From contig JXTC01000035.1 of the NCBI GenBank assembly GCA_002914845.1, forward strand, positions 870,405 through 934,404: 64,000 bases of DNA, read 5' to 3'. This document shows, piece after piece, positions 1 through 12,690 of the stretch; positions within the stretch are counted from its first letter, which is position 1; every line of letters begins with the position of its first letter. This DNA is from Trema orientale (taxonomy: Eukaryota > Streptophyta > Magnoliopsida > Rosales > Cannabaceae). The position numbers and the translations under genes are program-made. The notes under the pieces are model-generated. The model made no database searches, was not told the origin of the DNA, and saw nothing but the letters and a program-made list of their open reading frames with translations.

Positions 1-423
1 AAGTAGATCCCTTTTGATTCGGTTTTTACTATATCTCATTTTAATACTTGCTATTTGATACTTGATAATGCTTTTTTTTTTTTGGAACCAGATACTTGAT
101 AATCTTTTTAGTCTAACTCTAGATACTACTTACATACTATATATTATGTTCAATCAGGCAGTGCGCTTTTTTTTTTCCCTCAAGATTTGAAATGATATGA
201 TCTGATCTGATTCTTTTTGTGGAATATGAGAAGGAAAAATAATAGATGTAACAAGTTTTGTTTTGTTATTTAATAGGAAACAACAAAAATTTCAGAATAT
301 TTACTAATATTTTAGTACGAAACCATGTGACAAATATAGTTTGTTTGCTCTTCTTTTTTAATTTATAGGAAATAATGAAGAAACGAATCAATAAAAAATC
401 ACTAAAAAAAAAAAAGTGAAAAT
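1..423. other. AT-rich intergenic DNA
   Basis: There is no open reading frame of note and no recognisable element. The stretch is very AT-rich with T- and A-homopolymers. Confidence 0.5.
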
Positions 424-832
424 TACACTTAATACCTAATTTTTAAAACTTATTTCAAAAATACCCGTTTTTAAAATTTCTTCCAAAGATACCTGTTTTT
501 ATCGTCCACATTTTATATGAAAAATATGAGTGGTCCACATTTACAATATAAATTTTATCCATAAGGTACACATTTCATGTGTAAAATATGAACGGTACAC
601 ATTTTAAAATATGTGCCAAATTTCAGTGTAAGTTTTATTCATGAAATGTAGATCACGGTATACATTTATGGCATGAAATATATACTGTGATATATATTTC
701 ATGTGTAAAATAGCGGTGGTCTATATTTCTTAAAAAAAAAGTATAAAAATGGATATTTATAAAATAAAAATAAAAAACAGATATTTATGAAAATATATTT
801 TTAAATACGGGTATTTATGAACTTTTTCCTAA
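424..832. repeat. MITE-like foldback element
   Basis: The left part (about 424-500, around AAAATACCCGTTTTTAAAA) is mirrored in inverted orientation by the right part (about 770-832, around TTTAAATACGGGTATTTAT). This gives imperfect inverted arms of about 60 bp around a 300-bp AT-rich core of short repeated phrases (CATTTCATGTGTAAAATA). There is no coding capacity. The size and structure fit a non-autonomous MITE or foldback element. The exact ends and target duplication were not established. Confidence 0.5.
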
Positions 833-1354
833 AAAAAAGACAATTAGAAAATTATAACGCTAAAACAAAAAGGTGCTTATAGAAATATGACCAAATTTTG
901 GGCCTAATTTCAGTAAATGTTTCTTTGTCAAAAGTTATAGCAAAATGTCCGGTATATATGCATATATACCAAGTGTAAAATTTTATATACCAAGTATAAA
1001 AAATTATATACCCAGTACATTTCAGAACAATAACTAAAATTAGTAGATATGTGTATCTACCAAGTGTAAAAATATATCTACTTGGACATTTAGCTATAAA
1101 ATTTTAAAAGTGGACATCTACTTAATCAAATTTAAAATTTTGGTCATCCACCTAAATTTCTCAAACAAAAAAGCCGTTCGGGCCATTCAGCAAGGGCTGT
1201 TTGGGATTTTGGACCGCAAAAATCCAAAATAGCTTGAAGCACTCGACGTCTAGTTTATGAGCCAGTTAAATAATGCCACGTCATCGGTAAAGAAAACTCT
1301 CGGTACTCTAAGCTGTACCAGATCTCTATGCACCCTCATACCCTCGGTAAACGC
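833..1354. other. upstream region of the TIMELESS gene
   Basis: AT-rich DNA with repeated phrases such as TATATACCAAGTGTAAAA (about 960-1075), probably another small hairpin repeat. It becomes GC-richer from about 1170 towards the promoter. Confidence 0.4.
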
Positions 1355-1362
1355 GCGGGAAA
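1355..1362 (-). promoter_or_regulatory. E2F-binding site candidate
   Basis: GCGGGAAA on + is TTTCCCGC on -, an exact match to the canonical E2F site (TTTSSCGC). It lies about 140 bp upstream of the TIMELESS start codon. E2F sites drive G1/S expression of plant replication genes, which fits a replication-fork protein. The match is seen; regulation is inferred. Confidence 0.6.
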
Positions 1363-1475
1363 TTCCAGTTCTAAATTGGCGCCACAAAGCCCTAGCCAGA
1401 GCCCAGAGCCTCCTCTCTCTCTCTCTGTATCGCTTTTGAAACTCTCATTCAGTTCTTGCGAAATCCCTAATTCTC

Positions 1476-1484
1476 AAACCCTAA
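1476..1484 (+). promoter_or_regulatory. telo-box
   Basis: AAACCCTAA lies 13 bp before the TIMELESS start codon, in the 5' leader. Telo-boxes are common in the 5' regions of plant genes expressed in dividing cells and often occur with E2F sites, as here. Confidence 0.6.
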
Positions 1485-1496
1485 CTTCTCAGCAAG

Positions 1497-4400
1497 ATGG
1501 ACATGGAAGGCTTATCGGTGATCTGCGCTGGCCTCGGATTGGCCGAAGAGGACCGGAATGGAAATCGGATCGGTTACTCCAACGGCGACTATTGCTTAGG
1601 TAAGCCACCCAGATCCCTCAATAATTTTCCTTCCGATTTTGCGAGAAAATGTTCGAAATGGAAGAAAATAAAACCACAAATTTCAATCCATTTAGGTTCT
1701 CAAATGATTAAATAAAAAAGGGTTGAAATTTGAGTTTATGCAGAAATGGTTTGATTTGGAATGATCGATTTTTCAAATTTTCGAGCAGATAATTTGAAAG
1801 ATTTGCTGAGATTTTTGAGGCGGGATGACCCACAGAATCGAGATGTGTTTAAGCAAGTTTGTAAATGGAATACTGTATCTAAAGATTTGATACCTCTTAT
1901 CGAACACTGCCAAGACGATCGCAACTTGGTTCTAAATGCAGGTATGTGAAATAAAAAATTTTATAAAATTCTTTGCTCAATGTTTACTTATGTGTAACCA
2001 AGCATTGATTCGAAACCCTTTTATGTTCTTATATTTCAGTTAAAATTTTGGTGTTCTTGACTATGCCGATTGAGCCATCATCAAACGATATAGCAGAGCA
2101 GATAGAGCATTTGTGGGGGTTGAAGTCTTCGGTTACATGCAGTGACATTGTTGCAGTTATAGTATCACTTCTGGAAAGCCCATTGGAAAATCTGGAGCGG
2201 TGGGTGAAAAGTCTATGGAGTTCATATTTTGTTTTCTGGGTTGCTTGAAGAATTCAGGAAAACTCGTAATATTCTCTTGATTGATTTAATGACTAACCCT
2301 TTATTTGTTACGTAAATTATATCTGTTTTCGTGATTAATCCTGTCACACAGTGATGCATTCACGGAGGATGACTGGAAGTTGGTGCAGCTGATACTTACT
2401 TTATTCAGAAATCTTTTGGCCATTCAAGAAATCTCGCCGCAGCAGAAGGCTGGGGGAACTGCCAGTCACTTTATATCATTAAGAGACAGGTTTCTGGAGC
2501 TTTTGTTCCGTGAGAATGTTATGGAGTTGATTATAATAGTAACCCAGCATTTTGGTGGCTATCTTCGTCATGATAACTTGCTTTTGTTGGAGATTTTTCA
2601 TTACATTTTTTTGGGTCAAGAACCAGAATTGATCGCCAAAGCACATCTAAAAGGTTCTAAGGTAGGTTGCCTTTATTTTTACTCTGTATTTTTTCTTGCG
2701 GCAAATATTAAATTTGCCAAAATCACTGCAAAATGTAAACAAGCATGAATAGGTGAATTAAAATATAGCCTTGTTTAAGCAGTATTGGTATAGAATACTG
2801 AAATGAAAAAGAGACAAAAGTTACTAGAATAATGTAGTTTTCATGGCTATGCAGCAGCAATGCGTTTGGGTAAATTTTTCTTTTCAAAATTTTATCTCTG
2901 GAGCTTTGAGGCATCTGTTCGCTTAAGTCACATTTCTTGTTTAACTAAGTTCGTAAATTTTATTTATACATGTGGTAATTTGAAGTTAACAAGTTTCATT
3001 GACATAGTCGGATGAAGATGCCAAAGCTTCTTTGAACAGTCTCAAATCGATTATGGAGGAGGAAGAGGAGAAAAGAAGACTTTGTAGAGCTCGTAACTTG
3101 GTTCGTCATTCACATTTTATTGGAACATTTACACGGCTTACCATGGTATGAAGTTTCACTTTCCAGATGTGGATGCTAGTTCAGGTGTTCTGATTGGAGT
3201 TTTAGTAGTAGTAATGGATTTTTTTTGGCAGGATGGCTCCAAGTCAGTTTTCAATGGAAAACCTGCTTCTGTTTCTCGTGATACCCTTCTTAAACCACAA
3301 AAAGTTCATCGGGGTCCCACTAAAAAAATTGCATGGAATCATGGAAGATTGCCTTCATCATCGAAGGATAAAATTTTGGAACTACTTCATGACTTCGTAA
3401 ACCAGTTTTTAACAGGGGGATACAATGGTATGCTTCATTTTTGTATTAAAAATTGCTGTTTGTATTGATTTAGTTTTTACTCCTTTTATTATTTTTACTT
3501 TACTTTATAGCATGCTGAACCTATAATCTCAATGTCATCCACACGTGCATCAGATCTAATGCAGTCTATCCGTGAGGATATCGAAAAGGAACATCACACA
3601 ATACAGAAGAGTGATATCATTGTCTTCTTTCAAGTTGCTCAGTTTGTTACGTCTTTTCAATATCACAAGTTTTTGATCTGTAAGGTGAGACGTGGAATCT
3701 GATATGTTTCATAATCAGTTATTTCAAGTTTATGGATGCAGGGGTTTTTCTTTTGATTTTTTATCCTCACTGATGTTCATTTTTTTTATGGGAACGATAA
3801 GCCGAAAATACAGGGAAGACCTTATATCCAAGGAACCAAATACATGGATCACAAGTAATTGAGTTCCAAAAAGGAAAGGATTAGGACAAGTATAGATAAC
3901 TATTTCGTTCCAATTTCAACTTCAAATTTATCACTTGATTCAATTGGGTTATAACTACTCATTAGCTATCTGAATCTAAAGTTTGCAAAACAAGGAACCA
4001 AGTTCCAATCCTGGGATAATATTAGAAATTTTCTGAAATTAAGAAAATAGTTCACTTTGCTGAGTGCCCCAGTTTTGTGTTTGCATGCTATATCCCATGC
4101 ATTGTGTTGTCTTGCTTGTAACTGACCTTCATTTAACCTCAGATGTGCACTTTCTTGTTAAAAAATATTAACTTAGACCTTCTGTGCTTAACCAGCCGAA
4201 AACGGGAGCAGATGCATCTGAAGTTATTGTTGAGACACAAACTGATAACACACATTTTGGAGGGGAAATTTGTGGACCTATTGCAGCATCAATGAATGAG
4301 TCAATGTTTCAGTTAGTCTTTTTTAACTGGCGTATCAAATTTGAAAGCTTGAAGGAAACGCACGACTTCAAGTTCTTGTCTGCAGCTGGTTCTCTTATGA

Positions 4401-7400
4401 AAAATATGGTGATTTAAATCTTTTTATCAGTTCTTTTTAACTTTCCTTTTCTGAGCAGCTTACCTTTTTTTTTTTTTTTTTTTTTTTTTTTGGTGGAGTA
4501 TTAACATTGGTTCTTCCTTGTTTCTGTGTCTGCCTTATTGAACATATACACATCTTAGCCTATTTGATTTTCACATGATCTAATTATTCTGCTGAAATGC
4601 TAGTTTTTTAGTTACTCATGTATATATTGCTTTTGTGTTTTAAGATTGTGCACAGCCAATACTCTAGTATGCACGTTTAAGTACTTTTGGGACCTTTTTT
4701 TTTTCAAAATTATTTTTTTAGAAAAATGACTTTTAGCTAGAACTTTATTTTCTTTTTTTTTTAAAATTCATATGCCCCTATATATATATATATTGAGGAA
4801 ATATACCACTTATAATTGGTAGTTGGTACATTGTTTTTACGCAATATTAGAAATTAAAAGAAATGTAGAAGGTATAATAGCATAATTTGGGTCCATTTAT
4901 GTAATATAATATGAATGACCTCGTTTTGAAAGCTTGAAATCTTAGTTACTGAATCTTGGAGTCAGAATAAGAATCCTGTCTCTGATAGCTTTCTACATCC
5001 TCATAATACTGATTTTTCATGCTTGCAGATTTGCATGCTAGATTTGGTGCTTAAGGTCTTGCCAGAGGATTCTAAAGAGTCTCAAACAGCTCGGATCCTC
5101 CTTTACAAGTTATTTTATGATCAGACTGACCAAGGATTGACTCAGTTCCTCCTAAATTTGCTCAAATCGTTTGATTCTCATAAGCAAGCCAAAAGGTATT
5201 CTCTCCTACCCTTTTAACATCGGCCCTATTTTTATTGGTTTTCAGTACACTACTTCCAAGGATATTCAAGCAAAAAGAGAATCCAGTGTCAAGGAATTTT
5301 TGTGATTAGGCCTTTGAATTTTCAGAGTCAGCAGTGAAACCTTGGGTCAAAGAATAAGAATTTTAGGCTTGCATTTTTTAGAATCTTTAGAACGGAGGAA
5401 ATTATTCAACCTTCTGCAAGGCATTAGCTTATCATTGTCATTGAGATCAGCAACAATTGCTCTTATTTACATAAATACTATTTGACACTTCTTTTACTTG
5501 ACCATTATTCAAGACTTGTAGCTCCTGGATGTTATTCCTTTTCTCTTACATAATGTAAAATAGCTATGCTGATATATTTATTTTCTTTGTCTTCCCTTCT
5601 TCTGTATCTCTCATATATATGCTAAAGAATAATCTAAGAAGTTTTACACGTGTTTAAGCTACATCCTTACTGGACCAAAAGAAGTTTCTTTAATGCTAGC
5701 TACAACAGTTCCTGTATTTCTTTTGATGTTTCATTGTTAGTTTTTATTAATAGTTGTAGAAAAAAGAAAAGCCAAAACAAAAATAAAAAAAGGAAAAGCA
5801 ATAATTTGTGTTTTTTGATGTCATTTCTTACTTTCCTTCTAATATAGATACAGATATTTCTATACTTTTTAGATGTGCTTGTTTATCATCCTGTAGACAA
5901 TCTCCATGTTCATGGTCCGCTTTTTTTTCCTTTCATTGCTAATTTGCTGTTATATGTCCCTAAATGTTTCTACTGGTTGCATGTATTGTGCTCACCAAAC
6001 AATTGGAGTTTTGATTTAATGCGTTTGTATGACTGCAGTATTTAAGAACTATTTTTTTTTCAGTGATCTCGAAGATTTGGTAGAGATGATTTATAAAATT
6101 CTACAGCTTATGGAGAATCTGCAAGCACGTGGTACTTTAAGGGTATGTCTCGTTTTTATCCCTTTCTATTTTAAGGCCAAAAGCATTATACCAAAGCAAC
6201 ATTTTGATTAAATCTATAATGTAACTAAGTATAATAGGTACACATGTGTGTGTGTGTGTGTGTTTTTTTTTTTTTCTGGAAGGAATGCGCGTGTCTGATT
6301 TTGAGTATAAGGATTCTTTGAAATATTTTTCTCTGTATGAATACCTCATTTTATAAGTACTAGATAGCCTTTTTTCATTGTGATTTACTCTAAGAACATT
6401 TTCTTCTTTTCATGATGAAGGTTTCTAGAAAAATCAGGAAAGGGAGAAAGAAGAAAGCACTGAGAGATAAGGAAACCAAAGCCGAAGTCTTAGGAGAGGA
6501 TTCTGCCATTCAGAATGACATTGGTATTTCTAATATTGAGCAGCCAGCAGAAATGGGTGATGCGCACAAGGGAATTCAAATTACAAGTTCCGATGGGAAA
6601 CAAGAGATCATCACCCCTGCTCCTACTGATAAATGTGAAGGATCTGTGTTGGAGACAGATATTAGTGGTGGCAGCTTGCCACAGACGACGTATCACAAAA
6701 ACTCTGGTTGTGCTAATGAGGATCTCTATGGCATAGGTGATTCTTCTTCTGATGAGCAGGCAGCTGCGACTAATGAAGTCGATTTCCAGGTGTCAACTTT
6801 GGTTTCTTCTTTTGCCCACAACAATATCATTCAGAAACTGGGCTGGTTGCTTAAGTTTTATAAGAGTAATTCCACCAGTACAAATGACTACATAATAAGA
6901 ATGCTGCGAAGAATCAGTGATGACTTGGAGCTCTCCCCGATGCTTTATCAGGTCGGATTTTAAGAAACTAACTTTTTAATGTTCTATAGTCATCTATAAC
7001 ATACATTAGTCATCTAATTTGTTTGTTTGTTTGTTCTTAGATTTATTTATTTGTTTTTTGGCAGTTATCACTCCTCACAACATTTTACGACATCCTGGCT
7101 GAGCAGAAGTCATGTCCATGTAAACAATATGCAAATATGGTTGATTTCCTGACAATTTTGGTTAGAAAAATGCTTAAGAAAATGAAAAATCAACCCCTTC
7201 TTTTCGTGGAAGTTCTTTTCTGGAAGACTCGCAGAGAATGCCATTACATTGATGCTGAATTTTTACTACACGAGCTTGGCCAGTTGAAGAAAGACAGTAA
7301 GAACCGAGAAAATAATATTGGGGATGTAGATATTGGCTCATCCCAGGCCAAGGGATGGAAACATATTAGCATAGCAGATGCACTTGGTGAAGATGAAGCT

Positions 7401-10400
7401 GACGTAGTGATCACTCATGACCTGGGAAATGATAAGTAAGACAGTTCTCTCAAACTTAAAAGATCCACACGTTCTTCATCACTTTTTCACCCTTTTATTT
7501 TTTCCTATTTGTGCAACTAGCTTGCTGAGTCGTTTTAATATATAATGTAAAAACATGTAAAGAGTAAGACTTAATTAAATTATGATAATGCAAAGAGTTA
7601 TAAATAAGTCCCTTTCTTTGTACAGTAGTGAAGTAAACATCAGGAAAGTTAAAGGAAGTACTTCATCTATTTCAGATGGCGAGTTTGATGGACAAGAAAA
7701 TAATCACAAGTATGCCCTCTGGAAACATATAACTTCTTTCCTTGATATTGTTGTTTGTACTTTTTCTGTGTAACATCAAGCATTTTTCTTTTGCAGTGGG
7801 CAGATGTCCATGGAATCTGATAGAGTCGCTAAGACAAAGAAAAGAAATGTTCTTGGGAGTGACTTTGATGAGAAAATGAGGGATCTTTATGAGAAGTATG
7901 TGTGCTCTGGCTTAACTTTCAGTTTTGCACCAGTGTTCTTTTTGTTCCTATTGTAATTTTTGCATGCAGACGTATGGCTAAGGTTATACCATCCATAATA
8001 AATTCATACTCTAATTATTTTTGTTATCCATAAGCAGGTTTATGCTTTTAAAGCAATGTAATATTATTGGATCACTTATTTTCACTGAGCAGTTTCTATA
8101 GATTTTGGATACAAGTCTTTTTGACTATATGGAAAATGTAGGTTCAAGGATAGCCGGAATTGTAGTCGCCTTATCGCAGAAAATCTTGACCCTGATGGTA
8201 AAATTTCATCATTTCAAGTTTCCAAGAAGCTTAAAGAGCTTGGACTTAAATGTGCATTAAGAAAAAGGATACGTCACACTGATGAACCCGACTCTTTTTA
8301 CCCTAATAAACTTGATGGAGAAGAAAGGGTGGTGGAAACCATTGATACTCTTCATAACTCAAATGATTTGGAGCAAAGTTTGTTGAGTCAACCTACGTAA
8401 GTATTTAAAAGAGATTCTTAGTCTCTGAATATTACGGACGTACTTTAATTTTCTTAATTGAAAGCTTATTTGGAAGTAGTTGCTTATAGGAGTTTAGATT
8501 TCCTACATTTTGACTATTGTAGAACTTATAGCTTATATCCCCTTTTCCTTTCTGTTTAAGTAGAAGTGTGTACAAGCTTTGTTTCCACAATGCAGTAGTG
8601 GTGAACTTGCAATTTTGCATTCGTATTAAGGCCAATGAATTCTTTTGTTTATAGTGCATAAAACTGGCTGTTAGTTTTCCTTTTTCCATTTTGGATAAGT
8701 TGTTAATGTTTGCAATCCTTTATTGTTTTGCTTTAGGGAAAGAAAGAAAGAGAACTTCTATTCTTTTGTTATTTGTATTTGTTCATGACATTGCTTATTT
8801 CTCTTGTTATTCACGATGCTGATTATATGTCTTTTTTATTGTCGCATATTTTAATAGGCATGCAAGAAAAAGAGTTCGGGCCTTTAGCGAAGACGAGGAA
8901 GCTAACATTAGATCTTTATATGAGCGGTAAGTTTTTACTTAACCTTGTTGATTGGTACAATCACTTGACAAATGCTTAAGCAACTGTATTTAAGTGAATG
9001 CTAGAATCATATATTAAATAATAATTTTTGTTCATAAAGAACAACTTCTGGCTTTTTTTTTTGATTTATCCAGATTCAAAGATCATAAGAGGTGCAGCTA
9101 CATGATTGCAAGTGCACTAAATCCGGATAGTAATTTGACAGCTACTCAAGTTTCTCGTAAGCTTAAGCAGCTTGGCTTATATATTCCTCAGCAAAGGAGA
9201 TCTCAAAAGAACATGCATCTGAGGCATGGAGATCTTAATGGCTCCTCCACTGACAAAGTGAATGACTCCGAATCTGATGATGAAACATTGTTATCATTGA
9301 TGAAAAGGTAACATTGTTATCCTTGTTATTGTCTTCAATGATTGTCTTGTTTTCTGCATTTGGTATTTGCTTTCAGTCAGCTTTCATCCATTTCTTATTA
9401 AAATGGAGAATGGAAAACATATTTGATGGAGAGTCAATTACAAATGTATGCCGTGTAGTTTTTATTTTAATTACAAATGTAGTTTTTATTTTTCTTGAAG
9501 TCAACCATTGAAAAGTACATTTTCACCTGATAACATCTAGTTTTGTGAGAAAGGTTTGAATTGATGAAAAATACACTTTCCTTAAGTGTATTGAAACAGA
9601 TTAGTAGAAATCTTTTGTGTTTTTTAAATTTTGGATTGTTTGATAACGACTTTCTATTAATTTTGGAACTTTTTGGAAATAATTTCTGTTTCAAAACAAT
9701 GAATGAGAGTGGAATTTTCATCAGTTAAAACTATTCCCCTAAAATCAAATTTTACGGGGCTGGAATTGAAATTTTATGTTAAATCTCAAGGGCTGAAATG
9801 TAGTTTCCAAGAATGCAGGGTTAAATTTTCAAAAATAAAACACTGCAGGGGATATATTTGTAATTGTCCCATTTGATGGATGGGTTAACATGTTTCTTGT
9901 TGTCTAAATTCCTGATTATAAAATGGATAATGGCAATTTTGTTCTCAGTAGCTTAAATCACTTATTGCCTCGTTAATTGAGGCACTAACATGAACTTTAT
10001 TGACCTTTGTTGGTATATTGCTAGACATTACCAAGCTGGTTTTTTTATTTCGCCTATTTTATTGCACATAGTTTCTAATACAGGTTCCAGTTCCATTATT
10101 TTCTCTTTCTGCTCATTTGTGTAGGAATTATCTTCACTCACTTTTCTGATATCTAACTTCTGTTTTTTTTTCCCCTTCCCCAATATATTATTCAAATTCT
10201 CCAGATACTTTTGATATTTCATGTTTGAATTAATGCTTTGCTGGCTTCATCGGTACATACACATGCGATAGTATCTAACACTTCATAGTTTTAATATTTC
10301 AGGAGCAAAAAGACGAAGAATAATAGATTATTGAGTGAGGATGCGGCGGCGGAACCAATTGATGCCGGAAAACTGACAGAAGATGATTCTGACAATGAAA

Positions 10401-11564
10401 TCCTAACCTCTTTCCTAAAGTAAATATTTCTCTCATGTCTCAAGAAATAATGATTAGTTTCTCTGAAGAAATAATCATTTATGGTGTGTGGCCTCAGTTC
10501 TGTGCATTGTGAATTTTGGTTTTGAAGATTTTTCCCGTTCTATAAACTTATCATAAGTATCCTTATTAGTATTTTGCTTTTTTCTTTTTCCTTCACGTTT
10601 TGAACTTGATGAAAGGACACATGTTATTATTTGTATGTTAATAACTGCATAGAATTGGGCAATGGCACTATATTTATTGATGACGGCTTGATTTCAAGCG
10701 TGCAAATGTCTCATTAAGTATGATATATATTTCTTGTAATAGGCTCGGAATGTGAATTTCATCCAAGTAATTTTAGTTAAAGAAGTAGAATAGTATCTTG
10801 AATGGGAACCATCTTTCTCTCTCCCTATCTGTTTTCTTTTTGGTTATTATTTTTGTGGGCTTTATCCTTATCTAAATTATTTTGCCTTCTGGGTACAGGA
10901 AACCAAGGGAATCCCTCTCTAAGTCAAAAGAGGTGAAGCTGACTGCCATCCCTATTAAAAGGGCAGTAAGTGAGAATGGCTTGGGAAATGGAGCTGAGGA
11001 AGGAGTAGAAGGAAGGTACATTGATTGCCACCGTAACTTTCTTTAGCTAATAACTAAATAATAAACGTCTTTAGAGATTCCACCATCCCTGCATTTAAAT
11101 GGAGGCAGTACTGTTGTATTGTCAGTGTATTTTCAATGTATCTTTTAGACTCGTGATTTTACTTGGAGTTATTGCTGGTTGGTCGCTGCAATAGTAGTTT
11201 CTGAACTTTATGATCTGTTCCTTATCTATGCTCTCTATATCTCTCATAGAAGTTTTTGATTATTTTTACCCTTCTCAGGGACGTCAACGTAGACATAAGC
11301 TTGTTGAAGCCTGTAGAATCTGTTAATGGTGTTGCTAGCAACATTGTAAGTATGGAGTTCACCAATGAGGCTGGAGAGCACATCACTGGCAGTAAAAGTC
11401 CATTACATGTTGTACCTGCTGACAGTTTGTTCGATTTACCTCGTCATGGAGTGGATGGTGATGATGATTTGGAAGATTCAGATGACGAAGTTGTTTATAG
11501 TGAATTTTCAAGAAGCGTTGTAAATAGGAGAAGGATGGTGCTTGATGTCGAGGATGATGACTGA
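1497..11564 (+). CDS. TIMELESS: TIMELESS homologue (replication fork protection protein)
   Basis: I built 20 exons by following GT-AG sites: 1497-1599, 1789-1941, 2040-2199, 2352-2661, 3008-3145, 3232-3427, 3554-3684, 4196-4408, 5029-5195, 6064-6142, 6421-6951, 7065-7435, 7626-7709, 7797-7895, 8142-8396, 8858-8926, 9074-9307, 10303-10419, 10899-11015, 11279-11564. They total 3813 nt, exactly 1271 codons, with no internal stop. The N-terminal half matches plant TIMELESS (LKDLLRFLRRDDPQ, DLIPLIEHCQDDRNLVLNA, ARILLYKLFYDQTDQG). A basic segment follows (VSRKIRKGRKKKA), then a conserved block (LLFVEVLFWKTRRECHYID) and an acidic end (DVEDDD). In other eukaryotes TIMELESS pairs with TIPIN to stabilise stalled replication forks and signal to checkpoint kinases in the nucleus. 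The C-terminal region has a duplicated LY-E-K/R-F-K-D module. The start was chosen for homology-like length and the adjacent telo-box leader. Confidence 0.93.
4466..4491. repeat. T homopolymer in TIMELESS intron 8
   Basis: About 26 consecutive T residues, with no other structure. Confidence 0.8.
6242..6276. repeat. (TG)n microsatellite in TIMELESS intron 10
   Basis: About ten TG dinucleotides followed by a T run. Confidence 0.85.
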
Positions 11565-12299
11565 GATTGTGGCGTAGGCAGGTTTCTGAACATCATTGTA
11601 TAAAGCTCCTGTTGGTTGTTATTAAATTCTTGTTCGGCCGATGCTGTTTGTTTTATTTTAATATGTTTTTATACGGCATATGCCTTGTACGTGTGCATAT
11701 TGGATATTGGTTTCAGCTCCCCAAGCTCAAGTGGTGCTGCAACTATGAGCGATTATGGTATGTATGAAAGCGCGCTGATGCCTTAGGCCCAGGGGCAAAC
11801 GACTTATTAACAACACCATTCTTAGTGAAGGACGACATGGCGTTGTGTTTTCGGGTATAACTGGAAGGAGCAAAGTTTATGCAACATAATGTAGTGTCTT
11901 AAGGCAGTTTAAAGAGGAATTGCCTATTTGGCGCAAGCGGCACACAAGTTAAATATGTACTTGTTAGCTTAGAAAGATGTTCAAATGAATCAGATCTAAG
12001 GAGGACAAAATAAAGTCAAATTGTTTTTCTATGATAAATATGCTAGTCATGACTCATGATTCCTTTACTGAAAAGACATGCGTCTTCCTTGAATATTAAC
12101 ATGTCATTTTTAGGTTATTTACAAACAAAAAAAATATCATTTTTAGGTAAAGACGAAATTGCATTGGCTTTCCTTCGGGGCATAAAAGAAATATTGCATT
12201 TTTCCGTCGGGGGGAAAAAAGAAATATTGCATTTTTTCTTTCTAGAAAAGTGAATATAAATAAATGTTTGTCAATAAAATCTATGGGAATGAACGACAT
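11565..12299. other. TIMELESS 3' flank
   Basis: A probable 3' UTR follows the stop at 11562-11564. No second gene is visible. A short local duplication around AAGAAATATTGCATTTTT occurs at about 12185-12237. Confidence 0.4.
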
Positions 12300-12690
12300 G
12301 TAGTTTATAGGATGTCGTGTTCGGTGTTCTCAACGGTACACGGCGTTTCGTTTTTTGCTGATAACAAACGACACATTCTATAGCGTTTTATCCTGAAACG
12401 ACATATAGCTTATTTTTGCGTCATTAACGATAAACGTGCCGTTTTTGCCTGGACAATGGACATGGGTTTCGTATCTTTTTTTTTTCTCGATTATAATCCC
12501 ATGGTGCGTCCTTCTATGGAAATGAATACCTCCTGTCGTTTATCACATAATGAACGCAATGTGTTTATATTACACCATAGACGACATGTCATTCCCGCTA
12601 TTTTCTTGTACAAAATTTAGTATACTTACGATGTGGCATCGAATTTATTTATTTTTTATTTAAGAACGGGGTACGAATATGTCGCTTTCA
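12300..12690. repeat. ACGACA/TGTCGT motif cluster
   Basis: About ten copies of a short core (AAACGACA, ACGACAT, ATGTCGT) occur in both orientations within 400 bp. There is no coding capacity. Similar clusters occur at 28.1-28.6 kb and 38.2-38.6 kb. Dense short motifs of this kind are typical of subterminal regions of CACTA-type DNA transposons, but I found no CACTA terminus, so the class is only a suggestion. Confidence 0.4.

Noticed and set aside
5650..5847. 65-residue open frame inside TIMELESS intron 9
   Set aside because: It lies between well-supported exons, is Lys/Asn-rich by composition and has no similarity to plant TIMELESS.
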